Assembly (NCBI GenBank): GCA_016786725.1
Contig: JAEUVU010000020.1
Span: 1 to 64,000, forward strand
Source of the DNA: Ferruginibacter sp.
GTDB taxonomy: Bacteria > Bacteroidota > Bacteroidia > Chitinophagales > Chitinophagaceae
Length of the DNA: 64,000 nucleotides
Direction: 5' to 3'
Under the pieces are notes generated by a model, which worked only from the letters and a program-made list of their open reading frames with translations, was not told the DNA's origin and ran no database searches. Below are positions 1 through 8,008 of this stretch, one piece after another; position 1 is the first letter of the stretch; each line of letters opens with the position of its first letter. Made by a program: the position numbers and the translations under genes.

Positions 1-1
1 A

Positions 2-370
2 GGCCCGCTGGTGGGCATGCTGCTTGATTTTGAAATACGCAATGCCACAGAAAATAAAAAGTCGCTGGATGATGTAATGCGCCTGCTTTACTGGAAATAT
101 TATAAAGAGAAAGGCCGTGGTTTTACCGAAGCAGAGTTTCAGGCGGCATGTGAGCAGGTGGCAGGGATTCCGTTAACGGCCATCTTTGAGTATGTGTACT
201 CAACCAAAGAATTAGACTATGCAAAATATTTAGCTTATGCAGGATTAGAGATTGGTAAAGAACAAATTGAAACAAAAGAAAAAAGTACCATACAAAAGTT
301 AGCAATAAAAAGAGCCGCCTACCCCACTCCTTTGCAGGCAGCTATCCTAAAATCCTGGATGGGGGAATAG
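2..370 (+). CDS. M61 family peptidase, C-terminal end (partial)
   Basis: The reading frame is open at the left window edge and ends at TAG 368-370, so only the last 122 or so residues are present. They match the C-terminal part of M61 glycyl-aminopeptidase-like proteins: a GPLVGMLLDFEIR stretch, then a helical segment containing LDDVMRLLYWKY and the FTEAEFQAACEQVAG block. The catalytic HEXXH domain would lie upstream, outside the window, so activity cannot be judged. The family is predicted to be exported and to remove N-terminal residues from peptides. The gene converges on the next one with a shared terminator between them. The family call rests on this tail only. Confidence 0.72.
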   Translation, partial: GPLVGMLLDFEIRNATENKKSLDDVMRLLYWKYYKEKGRGFTEAEFQAACEQVAGIPLTAIFEYVYSTKELDYAKYLAYAGLEIGKEQIETKEKSTIQKLAIKRAAYPTPLQAAILKSWMGE

Positions 371-377
371 CTTTTAT

Positions 378-412
378 AAAAAAAAAAAAAACGGCTCATC
401 AGCCGGTTTAGT
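378..412. terminator. Bidirectional terminator between convergent genes
   Basis: A CGGCT-CATC-AGCCG hairpin (392-405) has an A-tract on its left (379-391) and a T-rich stretch on its right. It can therefore end both the M61 gene on the plus strand and the secreted-protein gene on the minus strand. Confidence 0.7.
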
Positions 413-433
413 TTTACTTTGAGAAACCTTGTT

Positions 434-940
434 TTATTTTACTGCAGTGAGGTTATCATCATTTGCCTGTAAGTATTTTTTGAGTTGCGCCTGTGCCAGC
501 AACGGGTCTTCTTTTTTTAAACTGATGCGGCCTGTTAATGCCTGGTAGCCTTTTGACTGGTTGGTAACAAAAAGCCCGTCCATAAAATGCTGCTCGCCTG
601 CCGATGCAAGGTCAAGCACATTCAGTTGAATTACATTTTTATGCTGGTTGCTGCTGTAATTGTTTTCTATCCATTTTGCATCCTGCATTACAATTTTGCC
701 ATCCTTTGCAATACGCACATTTATTTTCTTAACCCCATAATATTGTGTACCGTTAATCACATAAGAGGTATGTGAATAGCCGGTAAACTTTCCTTTTTCT
801 TTGCTGATCACAATTTCGTATTCAAGGGATTGTTTGGTGGAATCGTTGTAAATGGTTCCTTTCCAAAGGCCGGTAATATCCTGGCAAAAAGCCATCATAG
901 GGCAGCATAAGGCAGCCATTACTGGTAATAAATATTTCAT
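434..940 (-). CDS. Hypothetical secreted protein, 168 aa
   Basis: The product begins with a short basic stretch and a hydrophobic segment ending near residue 19 (AFCQ-DITG), which fits a Sec signal peptide. The mature part opens with DITGLWKGTIYND, a pattern typical of small Bacteroidota periplasmic beta-sandwich or lipocalin-like proteins, and alternates hydrophobic and polar residues as a beta-rich protein would. I recognise no catalytic motif. It stands alone, convergent with the M61 gene and divergent from the helicase. Function unknown. Confidence 0.75.
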   Translation of the reverse strand: MKYLLPVMAALCCPMMAFCQDITGLWKGTIYNDSTKQSLEYEIVISKEKGKFTGYSHTSYVINGTQYYGVKKINVRIAKDGKIVMQDAKWIENNYSSNQHKNVIQLNVLDLASAGEQHFMDGLFVTNQSKGYQALTGRISLKKEDPLLAQAQLKKYLQANDDNLTAVK

Positions 941-1120
941 AGGTCGGAGTTTTAAGGGTTATTCTATAATCTAAAACGATATTCTGTTCGTTTTATTTTG
1001 AAAAAAGTCTATTTATTTCAATAGAGGTTTTAAAAAAGGGAAAATCTCATATAACCCGGAAATATCGGGCTTCGTATTTCTAAAGAATGATAAAATAAAC
1101 GGCATCCCCTCAACTAAGCG

Positions 1121-1128
1121 TATTTTTG
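1121..1128 (+). promoter_or_regulatory. TAnnTTTG -7 promoter element for the helicase gene
   Basis: TATTTTTG ends 5 nt before the ATG at 1134. With the usual Bacteroidota spacing, transcription would start at or beside the start codon, so the mRNA would be leaderless. No clear -33 TTG is visible at the expected distance. Confidence 0.6.
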
Positions 1129-1133
1129 CAGCT

Positions 1134-2453
1134 ATGCAGCAAATAAATATTCCGCTCATTTTAGATAATCTTGGTTTTAACAGTCTCAACGAAATGCAAC
1201 AGGCCTCACTTGAAGCCAATGCAAAGCATGAGAATGTAGTTTTGCTTTCGGCTACCGGTTCGGGTAAAACACTTGCTTTTTTGCTTCCCCTGCTCCAAAG
1301 GCTAAACCCCGAAATTAATAATGTGCAGGCTTTGGTAATTGTACCCAGCCGGGAACTGGCCATACAAATTGATGATGTGTTCCGGAAAATGCAAACCGGT
1401 TTTAAAGTAACCCTTTGCTATGGCGGCCATAAACGGGAAACGGAAGAGAATAATTTAAAAGAAGCCCCGGCATTGATCATTGGTACAGCCGGCAGGCTTG
1501 CCGATCATATCAGACGCAATAATTTCAGCCTGGAGCATATTACAACATTGGTGCTGGATGAATTTGATAAATCACTCGAACTGGGTTTTACAGAAGAGAT
1601 GTCTTTCATTACCGGCTCCTTAAAAAATATTGAAAAGAGGATACTTACTTCGGCAACATATGCAGTGCCCATTCCTGATTTTATCGGTTTAAAAGATCCG
1701 GTTGAACTCAATTATTTACCTGAAGGAGAACAACACGGTAATATGCTGGAGATAAAAAAGATCATCAGCCAGGATAAAGACAAAATTGATACCCTTTTTA
1801 AACTCATCTGTTATTTTGGCAACCGGTCTGTTGTTGTGTTTTGCAATCACAGAACCGCTGTTGAACGTACCAGCAAACTATTAACTGAAAAAGGCATACT
1901 GAATGTTTTTTATCATGGTGGTATGGAGCAGCAGGAACGGGATGCAGCACTCTGTAAATTCCGCAATGGCACCAGTGATATCCTGGTTACAACCGATCTT
2001 GCTTCACGTGGGCTTGATATCCCAAACATCCGTTACATTGTTCACTATCATTTACCCGATACAGAAGATGCCTTTACACACCGCAATGGCCGCACAGCCA
2101 GAATGGATGCAAGCGGCACGGCGGTTTTGATTGTATCGGCCGAAGAAGAGATACCGGATTATATTGGCGATATACCGGAGGTGGAGATTACCAAAGAATT
2201 TCCCATACCGGAAAAACCAAAGTGGAGTACGTTGTTTATTGCTGCCGGAAAAAAAGACAAAGTGAATAAGATAGATATTGTTGGTTTTCTTTCTAAAAAA
2301 GGAGAATTAAAAAAGGAAGATATCGGCATTATTGAAGTGAAGGATTTTTTCAGTTTTGTGGCAGTGCGTAAGGTTAAGGTGGGGCATGTATTGAATCTGA
2401 TTAAAAATGAAAAGATAAAGAATAAGAAGGTGAAGATCGAGATTGCCAGATAG
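1134..2453 (+). CDS. DEAD-box-type ATP-dependent RNA helicase, DbpA-like
   Basis: This 439-aa protein has the full helicase core in order: Q motif (about residues 15-30), Walker A SATGSGKT (39-46), PSRELAIQ (71-78), GTAGRL (117-122), DEFD in place of DEAD (142-145), SAT (173-175), then VVVFCNHR, TTDLASRGLD and HRNGRTAR in the second RecA domain. The last 75 or so residues (KWSTLFIAAGKKDKV to KVKIEIAR) look like the DbpA/CsdA RNA-binding domain, which in DbpA targets 23S rRNA hairpin 92. A role in rRNA maturation or cold adaptation is inferred. The DEFD motif II is unusual but keeps the Mg-binding Asp and Glu. Confidence 0.9.
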   Translation: MQQINIPLILDNLGFNSLNEMQQASLEANAKHENVVLLSATGSGKTLAFLLPLLQRLNPEINNVQALVIVPSRELAIQIDDVFRKMQTGFKVTLCYGGHKRETEENNLKEAPALIIGTAGRLADHIRRNNFSLEHITTLVLDEFDKSLELGFTEEMSFITGSLKNIEKRILTSATYAVPIPDFIGLKDPVELNYLPEGEQHGNMLEIKKIISQDKDKIDTLFKLICYFGNRSVVVFCNHRTAVERTSKLLTEKGILNVFYHGGMEQQERDAALCKFRNGTSDILVTTDLASRGLDIPNIRYIVHYHLPDTEDAFTHRNGRTARMDASGTAVLIVSAEEEIPDYIGDIPEVEITKEFPIPEKPKWSTLFIAAGKKDKVNKIDIVGFLSKKGELKKEDIGIIEVKDFFSFVAVRKVKVGHVLNLIKNEKIKNKKVKIEIAR

Positions 2454-2493
2454 CAACAGTTGTTACACAAATTTCTTTTAACAAACAAGTTTC

Positions 2494-2530
2494 AAAAAAA
2501 ACTGCCTTTGCATCAGCAAAGGCAGTTTAA
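2494..2530. terminator. Bidirectional terminator, 13-bp perfect stem
   Basis: The arm 2499-2511 (AAACTGCCTTTGC) pairs perfectly with 2516-2528 across the loop ATCA, with A-rich sequence before and T-rich sequence after. It sits between the convergent helicase and peroxidase genes. Confidence 0.85.
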
Positions 2531-2548
2531 TGTTCAGCAAATAATTAT

Positions 2549-3766
2549 TTAAAAAGGGTTGCTCCACTTTGCATCTGTATAAACATTTGTACCCGACAGG
2601 GTTTTTAAAAATGCAATCAGGGCATTTATTTCTGTGGAGTTAAAATTTAATCGCTGCCCCTGGCCGTTTGGCCGCAGCCTGGGGTCAAGGTTGGTATTGC
2701 CGGGCGCAATATTTATTGTGCCATAATGCCCAATGGCATTTTGCAGGGTTGCAAGGTTTCCGGTATGCATTAATGGGCCGTTTTCAATACCGGCGGTATT
2801 GGTTACATCCCGCAGGCTGGGGGCCCTTGTAACTAATATGTCAATCCCAACTCCGGGAGGTATTTTTCCGATAATACCATTGTTGCCTGTGTTAGGGTCA
2901 ATATCAAATTCAGGTGCATTGTGGCAACCATTACAACCAACACCACCCCCGGTTCTGCTGCCTGTTGCATCAAAAACAGGTGGCGCCAAAAAAAGTTGCT
3001 TACCATTATTTTCCTGGGGTGTAAAATTAGGAAAAGGCGCCCCATCATTAGGTACCAATGCCCTTCCTGCATCATATTTCGAATCGAAGGATTGGATGCT
3101 TCTTACAAACTGGGCCAGGCATTCCTGCATTCTTGCTTCTGTAACATTTATATCTCCGTAAACAAATTTAAAAAGCTCGTTGTAATAGCCAATGCCCTGT
3201 AATTTGGTGAGCAGGTTAGCCAATCCCGGCCTGCCTCCTGTGCCGCTAAAACCCATTTCAGCATGGTCTTGTATTGGTTTGGTTGTTTGTATTTCCAGCG
3301 TGGCAGCACGCTCGTCCCAAAAGAATTTTGTTTCCACAGCGTAGCGGCTGTTTACCAAACGCATGCTATGCCTTGCAGTTAACCCTCCTGCAACACCTTT
3401 ACTGGCAATGGCTGTATCGCTGAAAGCAAATTGCTGTTTGTGGCAGCTGCCGCATGAAATGGTGTTATCAATACTCAGGTTTTTATCATAAAATAAAACC
3501 CTGCCCAAAGTTGCTTTGGCATTGGTGATATTGTTACCTGCGGTATTGTCTTTACCACCAATATAACCGGGCCTGGGCTGGTTTGCATAATTTGCCAGGT
3601 TTGCCGGGTCTATTTTTGTTCCAAAGGTTGCTTTAATGGCTGCATAGGGATCAACCGGTATTGGGTTTGGCGTTGGCGTTACTGTGGTGCCGCTTTTTGA
3701 ACAAAACTGAAAAGCAAAAACAGCCAGTAGCAATATGCTGATAAGGGTGATTTTTTTTAGTTGCAT
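2549..3766 (-). CDS. Di-heme cytochrome c peroxidase (MauG/CCP family) lipoprotein
   Basis: The 405-aa product starts with a lipoprotein-like signal (hydrophobic to about residue 21, Cys22 followed by SKSG). It has two c-type heme sites, CGSCH at 105-109 and CNGCH at 278-282, spaced as in bacterial di-heme peroxidases, together with typical family segments such as LGRVLFYDKNLS and RHSMRLVNSRYA. The family reduces H2O2 in the periplasm using electrons from c-type cytochromes, or oxidises protein side chains in MauG. It lies just downstream of the ECF sigma operon on the same strand (32-bp gap), so co-transcription is possible. Which substrate it uses cannot be read from sequence. Confidence 0.9.
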   Translation of the reverse strand: MQLKKITLISILLLAVFAFQFCSKSGTTVTPTPNPIPVDPYAAIKATFGTKIDPANLANYANQPRPGYIGGKDNTAGNNITNAKATLGRVLFYDKNLSIDNTISCGSCHKQQFAFSDTAIASKGVAGGLTARHSMRLVNSRYAVETKFFWDERAATLEIQTTKPIQDHAEMGFSGTGGRPGLANLLTKLQGIGYYNELFKFVYGDINVTEARMQECLAQFVRSIQSFDSKYDAGRALVPNDGAPFPNFTPQENNGKQLFLAPPVFDATGSRTGGGVGCNGCHNAPEFDIDPNTGNNGIIGKIPPGVGIDILVTRAPSLRDVTNTAGIENGPLMHTGNLATLQNAIGHYGTINIAPGNTNLDPRLRPNGQGQRLNFNSTEINALIAFLKTLSGTNVYTDAKWSNPF

Positions 3767-3798
3767 AAAAATTGGTTTAGGGTTTATTCAGGTTATTA

Positions 3799-4461
3799 TT
3801 AAAAACTGTCTTTTACTGGTGGTGGTTTCATATCCCGTGGGGGTGGCCTCATTCTGCCGGGTGGCGGACCACCGGCAGGCCTCATTTCTCCGACTGGTGG
3901 CGGAGGCGGTCTTTTACCATCGGGTTTCATACCGGGTCTTGGCAAAGGCCTTTCATCTTTTCCAATTTCATGCCTCGGTGGCCTTGGCCTTGCCATTTGA
4001 TGCATTGCCTGCTGTATAATACTGTCAAATTTAATTTTTTGTTCTTTAGTGCATATAGCCCTTACTTTTTGAAAATGCCTGAAAGTAACCAGGTCACGCT
4101 GCTGTTCGAGAGCAGCGGTTTTTTTATTAAAATTTTCAACAATACTATCGGCAACGTTTTCCTGTTTTAAAAGACCAAAGAAGCGGTCTTTTGCCATACC
4201 GATACTATCCTGCAATGGCCTTACCTGCAACCTGTGTTCATCCCTTAATTTTCTATAAGTTTCCTGTTGTGTTGAATCTAAATTCAGTTCACGGGTAATA
4301 AATTCAAAAACTTCACCGCCAGGCTGAGGCTGTGGTGGCGGTGTAAAATGCTCCCGTTCTGGTTTTTTATTTGTCCACAGCAAAGCCAATGTTACAATAT
4401 TGGCAGTCAGTAACAATAATGTTACAATAGTCAGCCAACGGTTATTTGTATGGTTGCTCAT
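3799..4461 (-). CDS. CpxP/Spy/CnrX-like periplasmic sensor with proline-rich tail
   Basis: The 220-aa protein has an N-terminal membrane segment (about residues 9-28). A helical region follows with the LTXXQ-like block LNLDSTQQETYRKLRDEH, typical of Spy/CpxP and heavy-metal-resistance (CnrX/ZraP) proteins. The last 70 residues are extremely Pro/Arg/Met rich (for example GKRPPPPPVGEMRP), which is unusual and could bind metal or protein. It is the third gene of a sigma, membrane protein, sensor operon. By analogy with CnrYXH it may sense envelope or metal stress and control the anti-sigma factor; this is inference from context. Confidence 0.7.
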   Translation of the reverse strand: MSNHTNNRWLTIVTLLLLTANIVTLALLWTNKKPEREHFTPPPQPQPGGEVFEFITRELNLDSTQQETYRKLRDEHRLQVRPLQDSIGMAKDRFFGLLKQENVADSIVENFNKKTAALEQQRDLVTFRHFQKVRAICTKEQKIKFDSIIQQAMHQMARPRPPRHEIGKDERPLPRPGMKPDGKRPPPPPVGEMRPAGGPPPGRMRPPPRDMKPPPVKDSF

Positions 4462-4470
4462 ACGGTGTTT

Positions 4471-4794
4471 TTATTCATAAACAGATCCTGGGTTCATATC
4501 ATAGGCTGCCGCAAAAGATTCAATGGTAGCCGGTTTGCTTTGAACAAAAGTCTGTTCCTGTTTTGGTAATTTATCTGTTTGTAAAAGCGATATAACATTT
4601 GCAATGAGTAAAACAGCAAGTGCAGCTGTTATAAATGCGGGGCGAAGTATGAAAAATGTTTTCTTTTCTTCAGCCGGTTGCTCCATTTTAGCCCTTAACC
4701 GGGTGTAAAAGAAATCGGGAGCAGCAGCGGGCTGCATGCCCCCGAAACTTTCCATTATACTTTGAACCCTTTCCTCTGAAAACTTATTTTGCAT
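4471..4794 (-). CDS. Small single-pass membrane protein, candidate anti-sigma factor
   Basis: This 107-aa protein has a cytoplasmic-like N-terminal helix region (residues 1-45), one transmembrane helix (about 49-68, RPAFITAALAVLLIANVISLL) and a short periplasmic tail. It shows no zinc-binding HXXXCXXC motif. Its position right after an ECF sigma gene and before a CpxP-like gene, with 9 bp to the next gene, suggests it holds the sigma factor at the membrane, like CnrY. The family is not recognisable from sequence alone. Confidence 0.55.
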   Translation of the reverse strand: MQNKFSEERVQSIMESFGGMQPAAAPDFFYTRLRAKMEQPAEEKKTFFILRPAFITAALAVLLIANVISLLQTDKLPKQEQTFVQSKPATIESFAAAYDMNPGSVYE

Positions 4795-4850
4795 TGTTGA
4801 AATTTGTAGCTGTTATTGGTTTAGATGTTGCTTTCTGTAAAAACCTTCGC

Positions 4851-5414
4851 TCAGGGCGGAAATTCATTTAATTTTTTTCTGAGATTGGCCTTTGCCCTTT
4901 GTAACAAAGAATCTACAGCGGGTTCTGTTGTATCTAAAATGGCGGCAATTTCACGATAGCTTAATCCTTCTACCTTATTTAAAATAAAAGCTGTACGCTG
5001 GTTTTCGGGCAACTGATCTATCACTTTAAAAAGAATGGCTGCATCTTCTTTTTTTTCCTGCAATACGCCGGGATGATTAAAATCTTCGGGCTCGTAAACC
5101 GGTTTATTATCCTCGCTGAATAAACTGTTTAAGAAGCCAAACCGCTTTTTTCTTTTTTTGCTGCGCAGATGGTCAAGTGATTTTGTAACCGTGATGCGGT
5201 ATATCCAGGTTGATAAAAGTGATTCCCCTTTAAAATTATCTATGGAACGAAAGATTTGTATAAATACTTCCTGGGCAATATCTTCCGCCTCTGTATGATG
5301 CTGCAGTAACCCAAGCGCTGTATTGAATACCCGGTCCTGGAATTGAGTTACCAGTTCCTTAAATGCAGGTTCCTCCTTGTGGCGGAGGCCAAAAAGTAGT
5401 TCTTCTTCTGTCAA
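4851..5414 (-). CDS. RNA polymerase ECF sigma factor
   Basis: The 187-aa protein has sigma-2 (about residues 20-90, with HTEAEDIAQEVFIQIFRSIDNF and STWIYRITVTKSLDHLR) and sigma-4 (about 130-180, LPENQRTAFILNKVEGLSYREIA). The family directs RNA polymerase to stress promoters and is normally held by an anti-sigma factor, here probably the next gene. The only usable start is TTG at 5414-5412. A near-consensus -7 element (TATTTTTC, 5450-5443 on the minus strand) lies about 30 nt upstream. The two downstream genes probably form its operon. Confidence 0.9.
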   Translation of the reverse strand: MTEEELLFGLRHKEEPAFKELVTQFQDRVFNTALGLLQHHTEAEDIAQEVFIQIFRSIDNFKGESLLSTWIYRITVTKSLDHLRSKKRKKRFGFLNSLFSEDNKPVYEPEDFNHPGVLQEKKEDAAILFKVIDQLPENQRTAFILNKVEGLSYREIAAILDTTEPAVDSLLQRAKANLRKKLNEFPP

Positions 5415-5471
5415 AAGGTGGTGCGCTTTCTGGTTAGACGTTGAAAAATAGGGATTCCTTCGGAGAGTTTA

Positions 5472-6527
5472 TTATTTCCGGAAGTTTTTTATAAATGACC
5501 GTGTGGCAACATTAAAATTATCTGCTTCATTAAAGAGGAACCGGTGTTCAATCGGTATAACATAAACCGGGAAATCCTTCAGATCCTGTTCAAATTTTTC
5601 AAGCCTTACTGCATCTTTCTCTGTAGTAAGCACAACTTTATTATCTGACTTTATCTTTTTAAACTGTTGCCTTATATCCTGCAGGTCATCGCTGTGAAAA
5701 ATATGGTGATCAGCATAACGCAACATGTCATAACTGTCGGCATGCCTTGCAAGATGCTCCTTTAAAGGTTTTGGATTTGCAATTCCGCAAACAAGCAGTA
5801 TCCCGCAATCAGGTTCAATGTCAATCTCCTCTTTTGTAAAAAGATGATAAGGCTTGCCATAAACAATAGTGGTAAAATAAACAGCCTGGTGCTCTGCCGG
5901 TTTTATTTCTTTAATGAGTGATCTTTTTTCTTCTTCAGTAAGATCAGTCCTGCATTTGGTTACAATGATGATATCTGCCCGCCTGCTGCTGCTTCTTACA
6001 TCACGCAGATCGCCGGCAGGTAAAATAAAATCACGGGTGTATAAATTGGAGTAATCTGTAAGCAGGATATTTAGCCCGGCCCTTACCTGCCTGTGCTGAA
6101 AAGCATCATCCAGGATGATCACTTCAGTTTCGGGCCGTTGATGCAGCAATTGCGGAATGGCCACTATTCTTTCCTCTCCAACCGCAACGGTAACATCCGG
6201 AAATTTCTGGTGAAACTGCATGGGTTCATCCCCTATCTCAAGCGCCGTGGTTTTTTCGTTGGCAATGGCAAAGCCTTCTGTTTTTCTTTTATAACCACGG
6301 CTCAGCGTGGCTGTTTTAAAATCGTTTTTTAAAAGGCGTACCAGGTATTCTGTCATGGGTGTTTTACCGGTACCACCCGTAGCCAGGTTGCCTACACAAA
6401 TGATGGGGAAGCTAAACGAAGAGGATTTCAAAATATGCTTATCAAAAAGTTTATTGCGCAGCCAGATAACAGCGCCATAGAGCCAGGATATGGGTAAAAG
6501 AAGGTATCTGAAACTTTTTAGTAACAA
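5472..6527 (-). CDS. lpxK: Tetraacyldisaccharide 4'-kinase LpxK
   Basis: The 351-aa length fits LpxK, which phosphorylates the 4' position of the lipid A precursor at the inner membrane. A hydrophobic N-terminal helix (residues 8-24) anchors it. The P-loop GNLATGGTGKTP is at 46-57. The segments RGYKRKT, GDEPMQF and LDDAFQHRQV are characteristic of the family. The frame begins with TTG at 6527-6525; no ATG is available close by. It lies just downstream of rsmD on the same strand, separated by an 83-bp tract of TTAATGGTTATT-like quasi-repeats. Confidence 0.95.
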   Translation of the reverse strand: MLLKSFRYLLLPISWLYGAVIWLRNKLFDKHILKSSSFSFPIICVGNLATGGTGKTPMTEYLVRLLKNDFKTATLSRGYKRKTEGFAIANEKTTALEIGDEPMQFHQKFPDVTVAVGEERIVAIPQLLHQRPETEVIILDDAFQHRQVRAGLNILLTDYSNLYTRDFILPAGDLRDVRSSSRRADIIIVTKCRTDLTEEEKRSLIKEIKPAEHQAVYFTTIVYGKPYHLFTKEEIDIEPDCGILLVCGIANPKPLKEHLARHADSYDMLRYADHHIFHSDDLQDIRQQFKKIKSDNKVVLTTEKDAVRLEKFEQDLKDFPVYVIPIEHRFLFNEADNFNVATRSFIKNFRK

Positions 6528-6610
6528 GGTTATCTGTTAATGGTTATTTGTTAATGGTTATTGGAATCAATCAGCATACAGTTTAACTGATAACTGTTAA
6601 CAATAACCTT

Positions 6611-7147
6611 TCACTGGATAAAGATAGAAAAGATAGTAGTGCCATAATTCCTTTCGGTTTTATAATACTCAGATTTTTTGTAATTGTTTCTGGGGGTGTG
6701 TTCCAGCACAAACCATCCTTTGGGCTTTAAAAGCCTGTGTTCAAATATTTTTAGCGGCAGGTCATCTATGGTTGCCAGTGCATAAGGCGGGCCCGCAAAA
6801 ATAAAATCGTATTGCTGATTGGTTGTTTCTATAAAACGAAACACATCACTCTTTACCACATTAAAATTGTCAAACTTCAGTTCTGCAGCTGTTTTTTTTA
6901 TAAAGTTGTACATCTTGTCATCTTTTTCCACAATGGTAATATCCGGCGCTCCCCTGCTGGCCAGTTCGTAACTGATGCAACCGGTGCCGCCAAAAAGATC
7001 CAGCACTTTCAGTTCATCTATCTCAAGGTTGTTTTGCAGGATGTTAAAGAGGCCTTCTTTGGCAATATCAGTAGTAGGCCTGGTATGAGGCATTTCCGTG
7101 GGAGGTTTTATTCTTCTTCCTCCATGTATGCCGCTGATTATACGCAT
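6611..7147 (-). CDS. rsmD: 16S rRNA (guanine966-N2)-methyltransferase RsmD
   Basis: The 178-aa protein has the RsmD N-terminus RIISGIHGGRRI, the RPTTD motif (23-27) and the SAM-binding segment LDLFGGTGCISYELASRG (49-66). The catalytic motif IV reads GPPY (119-122) rather than the usual (D/N)PPY. The family methylates G966 of 16S rRNA. The start overlaps the stop of the upstream DUF3822 gene by 10 bp, so the two are probably translationally coupled. I read the Gly as real because the codon is unambiguous; its effect on activity is unknown. Confidence 0.92.
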   Translation of the reverse strand: MRIISGIHGGRRIKPPTEMPHTRPTTDIAKEGLFNILQNNLEIDELKVLDLFGGTGCISYELASRGAPDITIVEKDDKMYNFIKKTAAELKFDNFNVVKSDVFRFIETTNQQYDFIFAGPPYALATIDDLPLKIFEHRLLKPKGWFVLEHTPRNNYKKSEYYKTERNYGTTIFSIFIQ

Positions 7148-7974
7148 GATGCCAATGCAAATAAATGACTGAAAAAATGTGGCGGATGATCTTTTATCTT
7201 TTCATAGTAAGCATACCCTTCCGGCAGCATATCAAACTCTATCTGTAAAAAATATTTGTACACGGCAGCATATAAACCCGAGTTCTTATCAATCATGCCG
7301 TTGATATGCAGCATAACAGAATCCGGATTCACATCAAACCCTTTGCAAACATTCAGCAAATGAAAAACACAATCATCTGTGTGGGTATAATTAAAATTCT
7401 GTATCACCTGCAGCTTACCCTCTTTGCATAGCATAATGGTTAAACTGTTGCTGTAGAAAACTGAAAAAAGGTGATTGCCTGCAGGTATTTCATTATTAAC
7501 TAAACATGAAAAACCATGTGTTTGAGTGGCCAAAGGCAGGCAGTTTGAAAAAATATCAACCAACTGTTCCGGTAAGCGGTACACATTGTGCAGGTTATGC
7601 CTGTATAAAAAATCTGAGCGGATCAGTCCCTGCTTTGCATCGCCAAAAACAAGGTTAAGCATATTCTGGTTTCTGTCTGCATTCATCAGTTCAGCAGGCA
7701 CCAAAATGCTTTGGGTAAACGCCCAGAAAAGATGGGTTTTGCTGTATTGTTTTTTCAACAGATTTTCAGTGGTGCATATTTCTTTCAGCCTCTCTGCTGC
7801 TTCTGTATCATTCAGCTCCGCACTAAAAGGATAAATAACTACCGCACTAAAGCAATTATCTGGCCCCAGCACAAGCAGCGAAAGCCCCATGGGACCTGCT
7901 TCGGCAAACAACTGTGCTGTTTGAAAATCAATTTCCGGCGCCTGTATATTAAAAGATGGATTCACTTCCTGCAT
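7138..7974 (-). CDS. DUF3822 family protein
   Basis: I start this gene at the ATG 7974-7972 (product MQEVNPSFNIQAPEIDF, 278 aa). The open frame continues upstream, but that part would run antisense through the MATE coding region. The sequence fits DUF3822, a Bacteroidota-specific family next to rsmD with a weak resemblance to the actin-like ATPase fold; no catalytic residues stand out. It overlaps rsmD by 10 bp and is divergent from the MATE gene across 34 bp. Function unknown; the conserved neighbour hints at a link with RNA modification or division, which is inference. Confidence 0.78.
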   Translation of the reverse strand: MQEVNPSFNIQAPEIDFQTAQLFAEAGPMGLSLLVLGPDNCFSAVVIYPFSAELNDTEAAERLKEICTTENLLKKQYSKTHLFWAFTQSILVPAELMNADRNQNMLNLVFGDAKQGLIRSDFLYRHNLHNVYRLPEQLVDIFSNCLPLATQTHGFSCLVNNEIPAGNHLFSVFYSNSLTIMLCKEGKLQVIQNFNYTHTDDCVFHLLNVCKGFDVNPDSVMLHINGMIDKNSGLYAAVYKYFLQIEFDMLPEGYAYYEKIKDHPPHFFSHLFALASCV

Positions 7975-7992
7975 TTGGGAGGCAAAATAAGA

Positions 7993-8000
7993 TATTTTTG
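7993..8000 (+). promoter_or_regulatory. TAnnTTTG -7 promoter element for the MATE gene
   Basis: TATTTTTG ends 8 nt before the ATG at 8009, inside the 34-bp divergent gap. This implies an extremely short 5' leader. Confidence 0.6.
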
Positions 8001-8008
8001 CTGACTTT

